Below are positions 50,354 through 59,495 of a stretch of DNA of 64,000 nucleotides, one piece after another; the stretch's first letter is position 1; each line of letters starts with the position of its first letter. The position numbers and the translations under genes were made by a program. Below the pieces are notes generated by a model that was not told the DNA's origin, did no database searches, and was given only the letters and a program-made list of their open reading frames with translations. Location of the stretch: NCBI RefSeq assembly GCF_001307275.1, contig NZ_CP012831.1:4456501-4520500 (forward strand), given 5' to 3'. The stretch is from Pseudomonas fluorescens (GTDB taxonomy: Bacteria; Pseudomonadota; Gammaproteobacteria; Pseudomonadales; Pseudomonadaceae).

Positions 50354-51343
50354 ATGACCGATGAATGGAAGGCACCGGCCAAGGCGAGCGCTGACAACGG
50401 TGACGAAAAAAGCTGGAAGCTGCTGGAAAAGACCCTGTTGGCCGGGGTGGAGGAGCAGCGTCGTGCGCGGCGCTGGGGGATCTTCTTCAAGTGCCTGGTC
50501 TTCATTTATCTGTTTTTCGGCTTGGCGTTGATCTTCCAGGCGGTTGATGGCAAGAAGAGTCCGGGAGGTGGTTCGGCCTACACGGCGGTCATCGACATCG
50601 AAGGCATGATTGCCGACAAAGAGGCGGCCAGTGCGGACAATATTGTCGGCAGCCTGCGGGCCGCGTTCGAAGATTCGAAGGTCAAGGGCGTGGTGCTGCG
50701 CATCAACAGTCCGGGTGGCAGCCCGGTGCAGGCCGGCTACGTCTATGACGAAATCGTCCGCTTGCGCGCGGCGCATCCGGATATCAAGGTCTACGCGGTG
50801 ATTTCCGACCTTGGTGCCTCGGGTGCCTATTACATCGCCAGTGCGGCGGACCAGATCTATGCCGACAAGGCCAGCCTGGTGGGCTCCATTGGCGTGACGG
50901 CGGCGGGTTATGGCTTCGTCCAGACGCTGGACAAGCTTGGGGTGGAGCGCCGGGTCTATACCGCGGGCGAGCACAAATCCTTCCTCGATCCGTTCCAGCC
51001 GCAAAAGCCTGAGGAAACGGCGTTCTGGCAGGGCGTGCTCGACACTACCCATAAACAGTTCATCGCCAGCGTCAAGAAGGGGCGGGGCGAGCGCCTGAAA
51101 GACAAGGAACACCCGGAGCTCTTCTCCGGGCTGGTCTGGTCGGGCGAGCAGGCGTTGCCGCTGGGCTTGATCGATGGCTTGGGCAGCGCCAGTTCGGTGG
51201 CTCGGGACGTGATTGGCGAGAAAGAGTTGGTGGATTTCACCATTGAAGAGTCGCCGCTCGACCGTTTCTCGAAAAAACTGGGCGCCAGCATCGCCGAGCG
51301 TCTGGCGATGTGGATGGGGTTCCAGGGGCCGGCGTTGCGCTGA
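50354..51343 (+). CDS. SppA/SohB-like signal peptide peptidase (S49 family)
   Basis: The 329-residue protein has one N-terminal transmembrane segment (IFFKCLVFIYLFFGLALIF) and the S49 peptidase domain, with the catalytic serine in DLGASGAYYIASAADQI and KASLVGSIGV; the lysine is expected further on (KSFLDPFQP region). It is anchored at the inner membrane and may clear signal peptides. GAGG lies 10 bases before the ATG. Confidence 0.92.
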   Translation: MTDEWKAPAKASADNGDEKSWKLLEKTLLAGVEEQRRARRWGIFFKCLVFIYLFFGLALIFQAVDGKKSPGGGSAYTAVIDIEGMIADKEAASADNIVGSLRAAFEDSKVKGVVLRINSPGGSPVQAGYVYDEIVRLRAAHPDIKVYAVISDLGASGAYYIASAADQIYADKASLVGSIGVTAAGYGFVQTLDKLGVERRVYTAGEHKSFLDPFQPQKPEETAFWQGVLDTTHKQFIASVKKGRGERLKDKEHPELFSGLVWSGEQALPLGLIDGLGSASSVARDVIGEKELVDFTIEESPLDRFSKKLGASIAERLAMWMGFQGPALR

Positions 51344-51378
51344 TTGCCAGCGCTGCTCTGAAAGATCGTACCGATCCT

Positions 51379-51472
51379 TGTGGCGAGGGAGCTTGCTCCC
51401 GCTGGGCTGCGCAGCAGTCCCTTTTGTTGCGGTCGCTTCGCAACCGAGCGGGAGCGAGCGCCCTCGTCACAC
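51379..51472. repeat. REPIN, GTGGCGAGGGAGC type
   Basis: GTGGCGAGGGAGCTTGCTCC with the reverse partner GGAGCGAGCGCCCTCGTCAC at the right. The right arm is slightly degenerate. It is between the convergent S49 peptidase and maf genes. Confidence 0.82.
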
Positions 51473-51491
51473 AGGGATGCAGGCCCAGGCT

Positions 51492-52070
51492 TCAGGGGAT
51501 TTGCACACCCTCGGCCAGCAACATGTCCACAAGGCGAATCAGCGGCAGCCCGATCAGGCTGGTGGCGTCCGGTCCTTCGGTGCTCTGGAACAGACTTACG
51601 CCCAGCCCCTCGGCCTTGAAGCTGCCGGCGCAATCGTAGGGTTGCTCGGCGCGCAGGTAGCGTTCGACGTGCTCTGGATCCAGGGTGCGCATATTGACGG
51701 TAAACGCAACGCAATCGACCTGGCAGGCGTCTGTCTGGCTGTTGAGCAGTGCCAGGCCGGTCAGGAACGTGACCTTGGCGCCGCTGGCGGCCAACAGCTG
51801 TTCACGCGCGTTCTCGAAGGTGTGAGGTTTGCCCAGGATGCGCTCGCCGAGCACGGCGACCTGGTCTGAGCCGATGATCAGGTGCCCTGGATAGCTTTGG
51901 GCCAATGCCAGGGCTTTTTCCCGGGCCAGGCGTTTGACCAGTTCGAGGGCGGGTTCGCCGGGCCGATGGCTTTCGTCGATATCGGGTGAGTGGCAGACGA
52001 ACGGCAGCCCCAGGCGGGCGAGCAATTCCCGGCGATAGACCGAGCTTGAGGCAAGTAATAAAGGCAGCAT
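51492..52070 (-). CDS. Maf/YceF-type nucleotide pyrophosphatase
   Basis: The 192-residue protein begins MLPLLLASSSVYRRELLARLGL, the family's usual opening, and has IIGSDQVAVL and EPYDCAGSFKAEG-like PYDCAGSFKAEGLG. YceF-type members hydrolyse 7-methyl-GTP. The start is the ATG at 52070, with GGAG six bases upstream; the in-frame ATG two codons earlier has no spacing from GGAG. It is divergent from yceD, as in E. coli. Confidence 0.93.
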   Translation of the reverse strand: MLPLLLASSSVYRRELLARLGLPFVCHSPDIDESHRPGEPALELVKRLAREKALALAQSYPGHLIIGSDQVAVLGERILGKPHTFENAREQLLAASGAKVTFLTGLALLNSQTDACQVDCVAFTVNMRTLDPEHVERYLRAEQPYDCAGSFKAEGLGVSLFQSTEGPDATSLIGLPLIRLVDMLLAEGVQIP

Positions 52071-52138
52071 GGGCATCTCCAGGAGTCGGGTACGAATTCT
52101 AGCGAGGCACGCAAGTGACGGACAGGGCTGAATTTCCT

Positions 52139-52166
52139 TTGACATGGCCGGGGGCATCCCTATAAT
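52139..52166 (+). promoter_or_regulatory. Near-consensus sigma-70 promoter of the yceD-rpmF-plsX-fab operon
   Basis: TTGACA (52139-52144) and TATAAT (52161-52166) are separated by 16 bases. The ATG of yceD is at 52176, only 9 bases after the -10 box, so initiation about 7 bases after it leaves a leader of two or three bases. Confidence 0.8.
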
Positions 52167-52175
52167 GCTGCGCCT

Positions 52176-52703
52176 ATGTTGAATGACCCGATTCCACCTC
52201 ACGTTGACCCGCGCAAATTGGCTGACCGTGGCACCACCCTTCAAGGTGAACTGCTGCTGGCCGATTTGAAGAGACTCTGCGACCCGCTTTCCGACGATGT
52301 CGGTACGGTCCAGGCCAAATTCGTTTTTGAACGAGATGAACGTAAATCTGTGGTTATCCACAGCTTTATCGACACTGAAGTCAAAATGGTTTGCCAGCGT
52401 TGTCTTGAGCTGGTCACCCTGCCGATCCACAGCGAATGCAGTTACGCCGTGGTGAAGGAGGGTGCGAATACCCAGTCGTTGCCGAAAGGTTATGACGTGC
52501 TGGAACTGGGCGAAGATCCATTGGATCTGCAGTCACTGATCGAGGAGGAGCTTCTGCTCGCCTTGCCCATTGTGCCTGCTCATCATCCGGAAGAATGCCA
52601 GCAGCCGGCGGGAGCAGATGAGCCCGAACCGAGCGAGGACGAGGTAACGCGGTCCAACCCGTTCAGTGTATTGGCGCAGTTAAAGCGTGACCCAAACGTT
52701 TAG
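52176..52703 (+). CDS. yceD: YceD family protein (DUF177), ribosome-assembly related
   Basis: The 175-residue protein has the CQRCLE motif (about 72-77) and the acidic C-terminal part (LGEDPLDLQSLIEEELLLALPIVPAHH) of the family. It is linked with rpmF and 23S rRNA maturation in bacteria. No Shine-Dalgarno sequence precedes the ATG, in keeping with the very short leader predicted from the promoter. Confidence 0.93.
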   Translation: MLNDPIPPHVDPRKLADRGTTLQGELLLADLKRLCDPLSDDVGTVQAKFVFERDERKSVVIHSFIDTEVKMVCQRCLELVTLPIHSECSYAVVKEGANTQSLPKGYDVLELGEDPLDLQSLIEEELLLALPIVPAHHPEECQQPAGADEPEPSEDEVTRSNPFSVLAQLKRDPNV

Positions 52704-52716
52704 GAGTTAATCAATT

Positions 52717-52899
52717 ATGGCTGTTCAGCAGAACAAAAAATCCCGCTCTGCCCGTGACATGCGCCGTTCGCACGACGCTCTCGAGGCTAGCACCCTGTCC
52801 GTAGAAAAGACCACCGGTGAAGTTCACCTGCGTCACCACGTATCGCCAGAAGGCGTATACCGTGGCCGTAAAGTGATCGACAAGGGCGCCGACGAGTAA
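52717..52899 (+). CDS. rpmF: Ribosomal protein bL32
   Basis: The 60-residue protein begins [20 protein letters not shown] and contains [20 protein letters not shown], typical of bL32. AGGAG lies nine bases before the ATG. Confidence 0.97.
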
Positions 52900-52903
52900 T
52901 CAC

Positions 52904-53914
52904 TTGTCCGCTCAAGTCATCGCGATTGACGCAATGGGCGGGGACTTCGGTCCCCGCAGCATTGTTCAGGCCAGCCTTGCTTGTCTGAATGCTACACCCT
53001 CGCTGCACCTGACCCTCGTCGGTCAATCCCCCCTCCTGGAAGACATGCTCAGCGGCCAATCGGCTGTGGATCGCGCGCGCCTGACGATTGTCCCGGCGTC
53101 CGAAATCATCACCATGGACGAAAAGCCGGCCCAGGCCCTGCGCGGCAAGCCTGACGCCTCGATGCGGGTGGCCCTTGAGCTGCTGCGTGATGGCAAGGTC
53201 CAGGCTTGTGTCAGCGCGGGCAATACCGGTGCGCTGATGGCGCTGTCACGCTATGTGCTCAAGACCTTGCCGGGTATCGACCGGCCCGCGATGGTGGCGG
53301 CGATCCCGACCCAGCGTGGCTTCTGTCAGTTGCTCGACCTGGGGGCGAACGTCGATTGCAGTGCCGAGCATCTGCTGCAGTTTGCGGTGATGGGCTCGGT
53401 CGCGGCTGAAACCCTGGGCATCGTGCGTCCTCGCGTGGCGTTGCTGAACATCGGCACCGAAGACATCAAGGGCAACCAGCAGGTCAAGCTGGCGGCAACG
53501 TTGTTGCAGGCGGCGCGGGGCATCAACTACATCGGTTTCGTCGAAGGCGATGGTCTGTACCGTGGCGAGGCCGATGTGGTGGTCTGTGACGGTTTCGTGG
53601 GCAATATCCTGCTCAAGTCCAGCGAGGGGCTGGCAACCATGATCGGCCAGCGCATCGAGACCTTGTTCAGGCAAAGCCTCGCTTCGCGGGTGGTCGGCGC
53701 CCTGGCGCTGCCGTTGATGCGTCGCTTGCAGGCGGACCTGGCGCCAGCGCGGCACAACGGTGCGAGTTTCCTCGGGTTGCAAGGTATCGTGATCAAGAGT
53801 CACGGGTCGGCGGGCGTGCAGGGTTTCCAGAGTGCGATCAATCGAGCGGTGATCGAGATCCAGGAGAACCTGCCGGAGCGCTTGCACGGTCGCCTCGAGG
53901 ATTTGTTAACTTAG
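52904..53914 (+). CDS. plsX: Phosphate acyltransferase PlsX
   Basis: The 336-residue enzyme converts acyl-ACP to acyl-phosphate for phospholipid synthesis. It shows IAIDAMGGDFGP at the N-terminus, SAGNTGALMALSRY and VEGDGLYRGEADVVVCDGFVGN. The start appears to be a TTG at 52904, four bases after the rpmF stop. No standard start is available nearby that keeps the conserved N-terminus. Confidence 0.94.
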   Translation: MSAQVIAIDAMGGDFGPRSIVQASLACLNATPSLHLTLVGQSPLLEDMLSGQSAVDRARLTIVPASEIITMDEKPAQALRGKPDASMRVALELLRDGKVQACVSAGNTGALMALSRYVLKTLPGIDRPAMVAAIPTQRGFCQLLDLGANVDCSAEHLLQFAVMGSVAAETLGIVRPRVALLNIGTEDIKGNQQVKLAATLLQAARGINYIGFVEGDGLYRGEADVVVCDGFVGNILLKSSEGLATMIGQRIETLFRQSLASRVVGALALPLMRRLQADLAPARHNGASFLGLQGIVIKSHGSAGVQGFQSAINRAVIEIQENLPERLHGRLEDLLT

Positions 53915-54037
53915 GCGTTTTCGTCCGACAATGCTTAAATGTGACCGGTCGGTTCAACCCGCCATCCAACTTTCAGTTTGCTAGCGCCCCCAGGGGCGTC
54001 AATTTTTGACGACAAGATCATTAGGGGCTTTGTTTTC

Positions 54038-54976
54038 ATGTCTGCTTCCCTCGCATTCGTCTTTCCAGGGCAGGGCTCGCAGTCCCTCGGCATGCTGGCC
54101 GAGCTGGGCGCGCAATACCCGCTGATCCTCGAAACATTCAAAGAAGCTTCCGATGCGCTCGGCTATGACTTGTGGGCACTGACCCAGCAAGGGCCGGAAG
54201 AACGGCTCAATCAAACCGATAAAACCCAGCCGGCCATCCTCACCGCCTCGATCGCCTTGTGGCGCCTGTGGCTGGCTGAAGGTGGCGCGCGCCCGGCATT
54301 CGTCGCCGGTCACAGCCTGGGCGAATACAGCGCCCTCGTGGCCGCTGGCAGCCTGAGCCTGGGCGCCGCGGTGAAACTGGTGGAGCGTCGTGGCCAGTTG
54401 ATGCAGGAAGCCGTTCCGGCCGGGCAGGGCGGCATGGCCGCGATCCTCGGCCTGGAAGACGCCGATGTACTGGCGGCCTGTGCCGAGGCGGCGCAAGGCG
54501 AAGTGGTCAGCGCGGTGAACTTCAATTCCCCGGGCCAGGTGGTCATTGCCGGTGCCAAGGCGGCTGTCGAGCGTGCCATCGAGGGCTGCAAGGCCCGTGG
54601 TGCCAAGCGCGCCATGCCACTGCCGGTCAGCGTGCCGTCGCACTGTGAACTGATGCGTCCGGCCGCCGAGCGCTTTGCCGAGTCCATCGCTGCCATCGAC
54701 TGGCAGGCCCCGCAGATTCCCGTGGTGCAGAATGTCAGCGCCAACGTGGCGCCTGATCTCGAGACCTTGAAGCGCGATCTGCTGGAACAACTCTACAAGC
54801 CGGTTCGCTGGGTCGAATCGGTGCAGACCCTGGCAGCCAAGGGTGCGACCGAACTGGTCGAGTGCGGTCCTGGCAAAGTGCTGGCGGGCCTGAACAAACG
54901 CTGCGCCGAAGGCGTATCGACTTCCAACCTCAATACCCCAGATGCCTTCGCTGCCGCCCGTGCAGCGCAGGCCTGA
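54038..54976 (+). CDS. fabD: Malonyl-CoA:ACP transacylase FabD
   Basis: The 312-residue enzyme has FVFPGQGSQ at the N-terminus and the nucleophile in VAGHSLGEYSA (S93). The start is the ATG at 54038; the frame's earlier ATG at 53978 adds 20 unrelated residues. Confidence 0.96.
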   Translation: MSASLAFVFPGQGSQSLGMLAELGAQYPLILETFKEASDALGYDLWALTQQGPEERLNQTDKTQPAILTASIALWRLWLAEGGARPAFVAGHSLGEYSALVAAGSLSLGAAVKLVERRGQLMQEAVPAGQGGMAAILGLEDADVLAACAEAAQGEVVSAVNFNSPGQVVIAGAKAAVERAIEGCKARGAKRAMPLPVSVPSHCELMRPAAERFAESIAAIDWQAPQIPVVQNVSANVAPDLETLKRDLLEQLYKPVRWVESVQTLAAKGATELVECGPGKVLAGLNKRCAEGVSTSNLNTPDAFAAARAAQA

Positions 54977-54991
54977 ACAGGAGAAACTTGC

Positions 54992-55735
54992 ATGAGTCTG
55001 CAAGGTAAAGTTGCACTGGTGACCGGTGCAAGCCGTGGCATCGGCCAGGCCATCGCCCTGGAGCTGGGTCGTCAAGGCGCCATCGTCATCGGCACCGCGA
55101 CTTCCGCTTCGGGCGCCGAGCGTATCGCCGCGACCCTGAAGGAAAACGACATCCAGGGCACCGGCCTCGAGCTGAACGTCACCAGCGACGAATCCGTTGC
55201 GGCGGTGCTGGCAAGCATTCAGGAGCAGTTCGGCGCACCGGCGATCCTGGTCAATAATGCCGGTATCACCCGCGATAACCTGATGATGCGCATGAAAGAT
55301 GACGAATGGTTCGACGTCGTCGACACCAACCTGAACAGTCTGTACCGGCTGTCCAAGGGCGTTCTGCGTGGCATGACCAAGGCTCGCTGGGGTCGAATTA
55401 TCAGTATTGGCTCGGTTGTGGGTGCCATGGGCAACGCAGGCCAAGTAAACTATGCTGCGGCTAAAGCCGGTCTGGAAGGTTTCAGCCGTGCGCTGGCGCG
55501 TGAAGTGGGTTCGCGCTCGATTACGGTAAACTCGGTTGCACCGGGTTTCATCGACACCGACATGACCCGTGAACTGCCGGAAGCACAGCGTGAAGCGTTG
55601 CTGACACAGATTCCGCTGGGTCGTCTGGGGCAAGCTCAAGAAATCGCGTCCGTGGTCGCTTTTCTTGCGTCGGACGGTGCGGCATACGTGACCGGGGCTA
55701 CAATCCCGGTGAACGGCGGGATGTACATGAGTTAA
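54992..55735 (+). CDS. fabG: 3-oxoacyl-ACP reductase FabG
   Basis: The 247-residue short-chain reductase shows the NADP-binding TGASRGIG (11-18), NNAGITRDN and the catalytic S141, Y154 and K158 (SIGSVVGAMG, QVNYAAAKAG). Confidence 0.97.
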   Translation: MSLQGKVALVTGASRGIGQAIALELGRQGAIVIGTATSASGAERIAATLKENDIQGTGLELNVTSDESVAAVLASIQEQFGAPAILVNNAGITRDNLMMRMKDDEWFDVVDTNLNSLYRLSKGVLRGMTKARWGRIISIGSVVGAMGNAGQVNYAAAKAGLEGFSRALAREVGSRSITVNSVAPGFIDTDMTRELPEAQREALLTQIPLGRLGQAQEIASVVAFLASDGAAYVTGATIPVNGGMYMS

Positions 55736-55840
55736 ATGTGACGGATTGCTTCAAAAAAATGTCATACGAGCTGTCTAAAATCCGTTATAAAGCTGCAATC
55801 AATTTATAGACGGCGGGCCGCAGGGTTTGAGGAGTGAAGC

Positions 55841-55860
55841 TTTCGGTTGAAAAACCGAAA
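55841..55860 (+). terminator. Small hairpin in the fabG-acpP gap, possible attenuator
   Basis: TTTCGGTT and AACCGAAA form an 8-bp stem with a 4-base loop; only a mixed T-rich stretch follows. It overlaps the -35 box of the acpP promoter. Confidence 0.45.
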
Positions 55861-55874
55861 AGTTCTTCTATACA
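55847..55874 (+). promoter_or_regulatory. Predicted promoter of acpP
   Basis: TTGAAA (55847-55852) and TATACA (55869-55874) lie 16 bases apart, giving acpP its own promoter in addition to readthrough from fabG. The acpP start is about 50 bases downstream. Confidence 0.6.
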
Positions 55875-55926
55875 CTTACCCACCGGCCAGCTGCCTGAAT
55901 TTGTCCATTAGGAGTGAAAACAAGGT

Positions 55927-56163
55927 ATGAGCACCATCGAAGAGCGCGTCAAGAAAATCGTTGCCGAGCAACTGGGCGTTAAAGAAGAAGAAGTTGTGAA
56001 CACCGCTTCCTTCGTAGAAGACCTGGGTGCCGACTCCCTTGACACCGTTGAGCTGGTGATGGCTCTGGAAGAGGAATTCGAGACCGAGATTCCTGACGAA
56101 GAAGCTGAGAAGATCACTACTGTACAAGCTGCTATCGACTACGTTACCAGCCACCAGGCGTAA
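55927..56163 (+). CDS. acpP: Acyl carrier protein AcpP
   Basis: The 78-residue acidic protein has the phosphopantetheine site GADSLDTVEL, with S37. TAGGAG lies about 13 bases before the ATG, with an AAGG closer in. It carries growing chains for the enzymes encoded around it. Confidence 0.98.
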   Translation: MSTIEERVKKIVAEQLGVKEEEVVNTASFVEDLGADSLDTVELVMALEEEFETEIPDEEAEKITTVQAAIDYVTSHQA

Positions 56164-56193
56164 TCGTATTCAGTCGTCGCTAGCTGTCATGGA

Positions 56194-56229
56194 AAAACCG
56201 CACTGCCGTCACGGCGTGCGGTTTTTTCT
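56194..56229 (+). terminator. Terminator/attenuator between acpP and fabF
   Basis: AAAAACCGCACTGCCG, a short loop and CGGCGTGCGGTTTTTT form a stable hairpin followed by a T tract. It should make acpP mRNA abundant relative to fabF. Confidence 0.9.
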
Positions 56230-56271
56230 TTAGGCCTGATGCAAAGTCGTCATTAGAAAAAGGAGAGTGCT

Positions 56272-57516
56272 GTGTCGCGTAGACGCGTCGTAGTCACCGG
56301 TATGGGTATGTTGTCGCCACTGGGCACGGATGTGCCGAGCAGTTGGCAGGGCATTCTGGCTGGCCGCAGTGGCATTGGTCTGATCGAACACACCGACCTT
56401 TCTGCCTATTCCACCCGTTTTGGCGGCTCGGTAAAGGGCTTCAATGTCGAGGAATACCTGTCGGTCAAGGAAGCCCGCAAGCTCGACCTGTTCATTCAGT
56501 ACGGCCTGGCAGCCGGTTTCCAGGCAGTGCGTAACGCTGGCCTGGAAGTCACCGACGCCAACCGTGAACGCATCGGCGTGGCCATGGGGTCGGGTATTGG
56601 CGGCTTGACCAATATCGAAGAAACCAGCCGCACGCTGCACGATTCGGGACCGCGACGGATTTCTCCGTTCTTCGTGCCGGGCTCGATCATCAACATGATT
56701 TCCGGTTTCCTGTCCATCCACCTGGGTGCCCAGGGGCCCAACTACGCCATCGCCACGGCGTGCACCACCGGTACCCACTGCATCGGCATGGCCGCGCGCA
56801 ACATCATGTACGACGAAGCGGACGTGATGATCGCCGGTGGCGCTGAAATGGCCGCTTGCGGTCTTGGCATGGGCGGTTTCGGCGCGTCCCGTGCGCTGTC
56901 GACCCGCAACGACGAGCCCGCCCGCGCGAGCCGGCCATGGGACAAGGGCCGCGATGGCTTCGTACTGTCCGACGGTGCCGGTGCGCTGGTGCTCGAGGAG
57001 CTGGAACACGCCAAGGCGCGCGGCGCGACCATCTACGCCGAACTGATCGGCTTCGGCACCAGTGGCGACGCGTACCACATGACCTCGCCACCGGCCGATG
57101 GCGCCGGTGCGGCCCGTTGCATCGCCAATGCCTTGCGTGACGCGAAAATCAACGGCGAGCAGGTGCAATACATCAACGCCCACGGTACTTCCACACCGGC
57201 CGGCGACCTGGCCGAAGCCCAGGCGATCAAGACCGTGTTCGGCGAGCACGCCTACAAGCTGGCGGTCAGTTCGACCAAGTCCATGACCGGTCACCTGCTG
57301 GGTGCGGCTGGAGCGGTAGAGGCGATCTTCAGCGTACTGGCGATCAACAGCCAGACGGCGCCGCCGACCATCAACCTCGATGAGCCGGACGACGGCTGCG
57401 ACCTGGACTTCGTGCCGCACACTGCCCGCAGCATGGACATCGATGTGGTGCTGTCCAACTCCTTCGGCTTTGGCGGGACCAACGGTTCGCTGGTGTTCCG
57501 CCGGTTCGCCGGTTGA
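56272..57516 (+). CDS. fabF: 3-oxoacyl-ACP synthase II FabF
   Basis: The 414-residue condensing enzyme has the active cysteine in TACTTGTHC (C164) and the two catalytic histidines in NAHGTSTPAGD and GHLLGAAG. The start is GTG at 56272 (MSRRRVVVTG), with AGGAG at good spacing. Confidence 0.96.
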   Translation: MSRRRVVVTGMGMLSPLGTDVPSSWQGILAGRSGIGLIEHTDLSAYSTRFGGSVKGFNVEEYLSVKEARKLDLFIQYGLAAGFQAVRNAGLEVTDANRERIGVAMGSGIGGLTNIEETSRTLHDSGPRRISPFFVPGSIINMISGFLSIHLGAQGPNYAIATACTTGTHCIGMAARNIMYDEADVMIAGGAEMAACGLGMGGFGASRALSTRNDEPARASRPWDKGRDGFVLSDGAGALVLEELEHAKARGATIYAELIGFGTSGDAYHMTSPPADGAGAARCIANALRDAKINGEQVQYINAHGTSTPAGDLAEAQAIKTVFGEHAYKLAVSSTKSMTGHLLGAAGAVEAIFSVLAINSQTAPPTINLDEPDDGCDLDFVPHTARSMDIDVVLSNSFGFGGTNGSLVFRRFAG

Positions 57517-58331
57517 TGGAAAGCTGGGTCGACGGTCAGCCAGCCGACGTCCTGTCGCTGAAAGATCGCGGCCTGGCTTACGGGGATGGGTTGTTCGAGA
57601 CCATCGCCGTGCGCGGTGGCAACCTGCTGTTGCTGGAGCGTCATCTGCAGCGCCTGGAAGCAGGTTGCCAGCGGTTGGCGCTCAACATCGACATGAGCGC
57701 GTTGAGCGCAGAGCTGGACGCTTACGCCCGCGGCCTGGGCGACGGCGTGCTGAAGTTGATCGTGACCCGTGGCGACAGCCTGCGCGGTTATGCCGCCGAT
57801 CCCTCGACGCCGGCCAGGCGCATCCTGCAAGGCAGTCCGCCGGCCGCCTATCCCGCCGTCCATGGCAACCAAGGCATTCTTCTGTTTCCCTGCACCGTGC
57901 GTTTGTCCGAGCAGCCCTTGCTCGCCGGGCTCAAGCACCTCAACCGCCTGGAACAAGTGCTGGCCCGTGCCGAATGGCGCGATGCGCAGTACGCTGAAGG
58001 CTTGATGCTGGACGCGTCCGGACGAGTGATCGAAGGTGTGTTCAGCAACCTGTTCCTGGTGCGCGATGGCGTCTTGCTCACGGCGGACCTGAGTCGTTGC
58101 GGTGTGGCTGGCGTGATGCGCGCCGAATTATTGTTTCAAGCCAAGTCCCAAGGCATCGTCACGCAAATCAGCGACATCAGCCTCGAACAACTGCACCAGG
58201 CCGATGAAGTCTTCGTCTGTAATAGCGTTTATGGCGTGTGGCCGGTGCGCGGATGCGGTTCGGCGCGCTGGTCGGTTGGCCCGCTCACCCGTAAACTGCA
58301 GACCCTTGCCCGTGCGCTATTGGATGTTTGA
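57516..58331 (+). CDS. pabC: Aminodeoxychorismate lyase PabC
   Basis: The 271-residue fold-IV PLP enzyme makes 4-aminobenzoate for folate. The PLP lysine is in AGLKHLNRLEQV (K140); RGLAYGDGLFET is the N-terminal family motif. It overlaps the fabF stop by one base (TGATG). Confidence 0.93.
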   Translation: MESWVDGQPADVLSLKDRGLAYGDGLFETIAVRGGNLLLLERHLQRLEAGCQRLALNIDMSALSAELDAYARGLGDGVLKLIVTRGDSLRGYAADPSTPARRILQGSPPAAYPAVHGNQGILLFPCTVRLSEQPLLAGLKHLNRLEQVLARAEWRDAQYAEGLMLDASGRVIEGVFSNLFLVRDGVLLTADLSRCGVAGVMRAELLFQAKSQGIVTQISDISLEQLHQADEVFVCNSVYGVWPVRGCGSARWSVGPLTRKLQTLARALLDV

Positions 58332-58334
58332 TTC

Positions 58335-59495
58335 GTGAGACGTAAATTCTTGCTGCTGCTGGAGACCGGACTGGTCCTGGCAGGGCTGTTGTTGGGTGCT
58401 TCGGCCTGGAAGATTCATTCGGCGCTGCAACAGCCGCTGAACATCACCCAGGAAGAATTGCTGGACGTACCCAACGGGACCACCCCGACCGGAACCCTCA
58501 AGCGCCTCGAAGCCGATGGCTTGATCAGGGACGCTTTCTGGCTGCGGATCTATTGGCGCTTCAATCTTGCCGACCAGCCGTTGCACTCCGGCGAGTACCG
58601 TATGGTGCCAGGCATGACCATGGAAGGCCTGATCGCCGTCTGGAAGCGCGGCGAAGTGGTGCAATACAGCGTGACGCTGGTGGAAGGCTGGAATTTCCGC
58701 CAGGTGCGCGCCGCGCTGGCCAAGGATGAAAAGCTCCAGCAGACCCTCACCGACCTGAGCGACAGCCAGGTCATGGACCGTCTCGGTCATTCGGGCGTAT
58801 TTCCCGAGGGGCGGTTCTTCCCGGACACCTATCGCTTCGTGCGCGGTACCTCGGATGTCGACCTGCTGAAGAAAGCCTACGACCGCTTGGAAGACGTGCT
58901 CGCCAAAGAGTGGGCACAGCGTTCCGCCGATGTGCCTTACACCTTGCCGTACCAGGCGCTGATCATGGCGTCCCTGGTGGAGAAGGAAACCGGTGTGCCC
59001 CAAGAGCGCGGGCAGATTGCCGGCGTCTTCGTACGGCGCATGCGCCTGGGCATGCTGCTGCAGACCGATCCCACGGTGATCTACGGCCTGGGCGAGCGTT
59101 ACACCGGCAAACTCACCCGCGCCCATTTGAAAGAAGAAAACCCTTATAACACCTACCTGATCCCGGGCTTGCCGCCGACGCCGATCGCGATGGTGGGACG
59201 CGAAGCGATTCATGCCGCGTTGAACCCGGCGCCGGGCAACAGCCTTTACTTTGTCGCACGGGGCGATGGCAGCCACGTGTTTTCCGATGACCTGGAGTCG
59301 CACAACAACGCCGTGCGCGAGTTCCAGCTCAAGCGCCGTGCCGACTACCGCTCCAGCCCGGCCCCGGCAACGCCGGGCGAACAGGCGCCGATTCCGGCGG
59401 CATCGCCCGATACGGCCCCCGAAGCAGTGCCCCAGGTGCCGCCACAGGTACCGGCCCCCGAACCGGACGCCAGCGAGCCACCGAGCCCGCAATGA
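58335..59495 (+). CDS. mltG: Endolytic murein transglycosylase MltG
   Basis: The 386-residue protein has one N-terminal membrane segment (FLLLLETGLVLAGLLLG), a LysM-like part and the catalytic glutamate in ASLVEKETGVPQER. The C-terminal 50 residues are a proline-rich tail, not found in E. coli MltG. The start is GTG at 58335, three bases after pabC. Confidence 0.94.
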   Translation: MRRKFLLLLETGLVLAGLLLGASAWKIHSALQQPLNITQEELLDVPNGTTPTGTLKRLEADGLIRDAFWLRIYWRFNLADQPLHSGEYRMVPGMTMEGLIAVWKRGEVVQYSVTLVEGWNFRQVRAALAKDEKLQQTLTDLSDSQVMDRLGHSGVFPEGRFFPDTYRFVRGTSDVDLLKKAYDRLEDVLAKEWAQRSADVPYTLPYQALIMASLVEKETGVPQERGQIAGVFVRRMRLGMLLQTDPTVIYGLGERYTGKLTRAHLKEENPYNTYLIPGLPPTPIAMVGREAIHAALNPAPGNSLYFVARGDGSHVFSDDLESHNNAVREFQLKRRADYRSSPAPATPGEQAPIPAASPDTAPEAVPQVPPQVPAPEPDASEPPSPQ

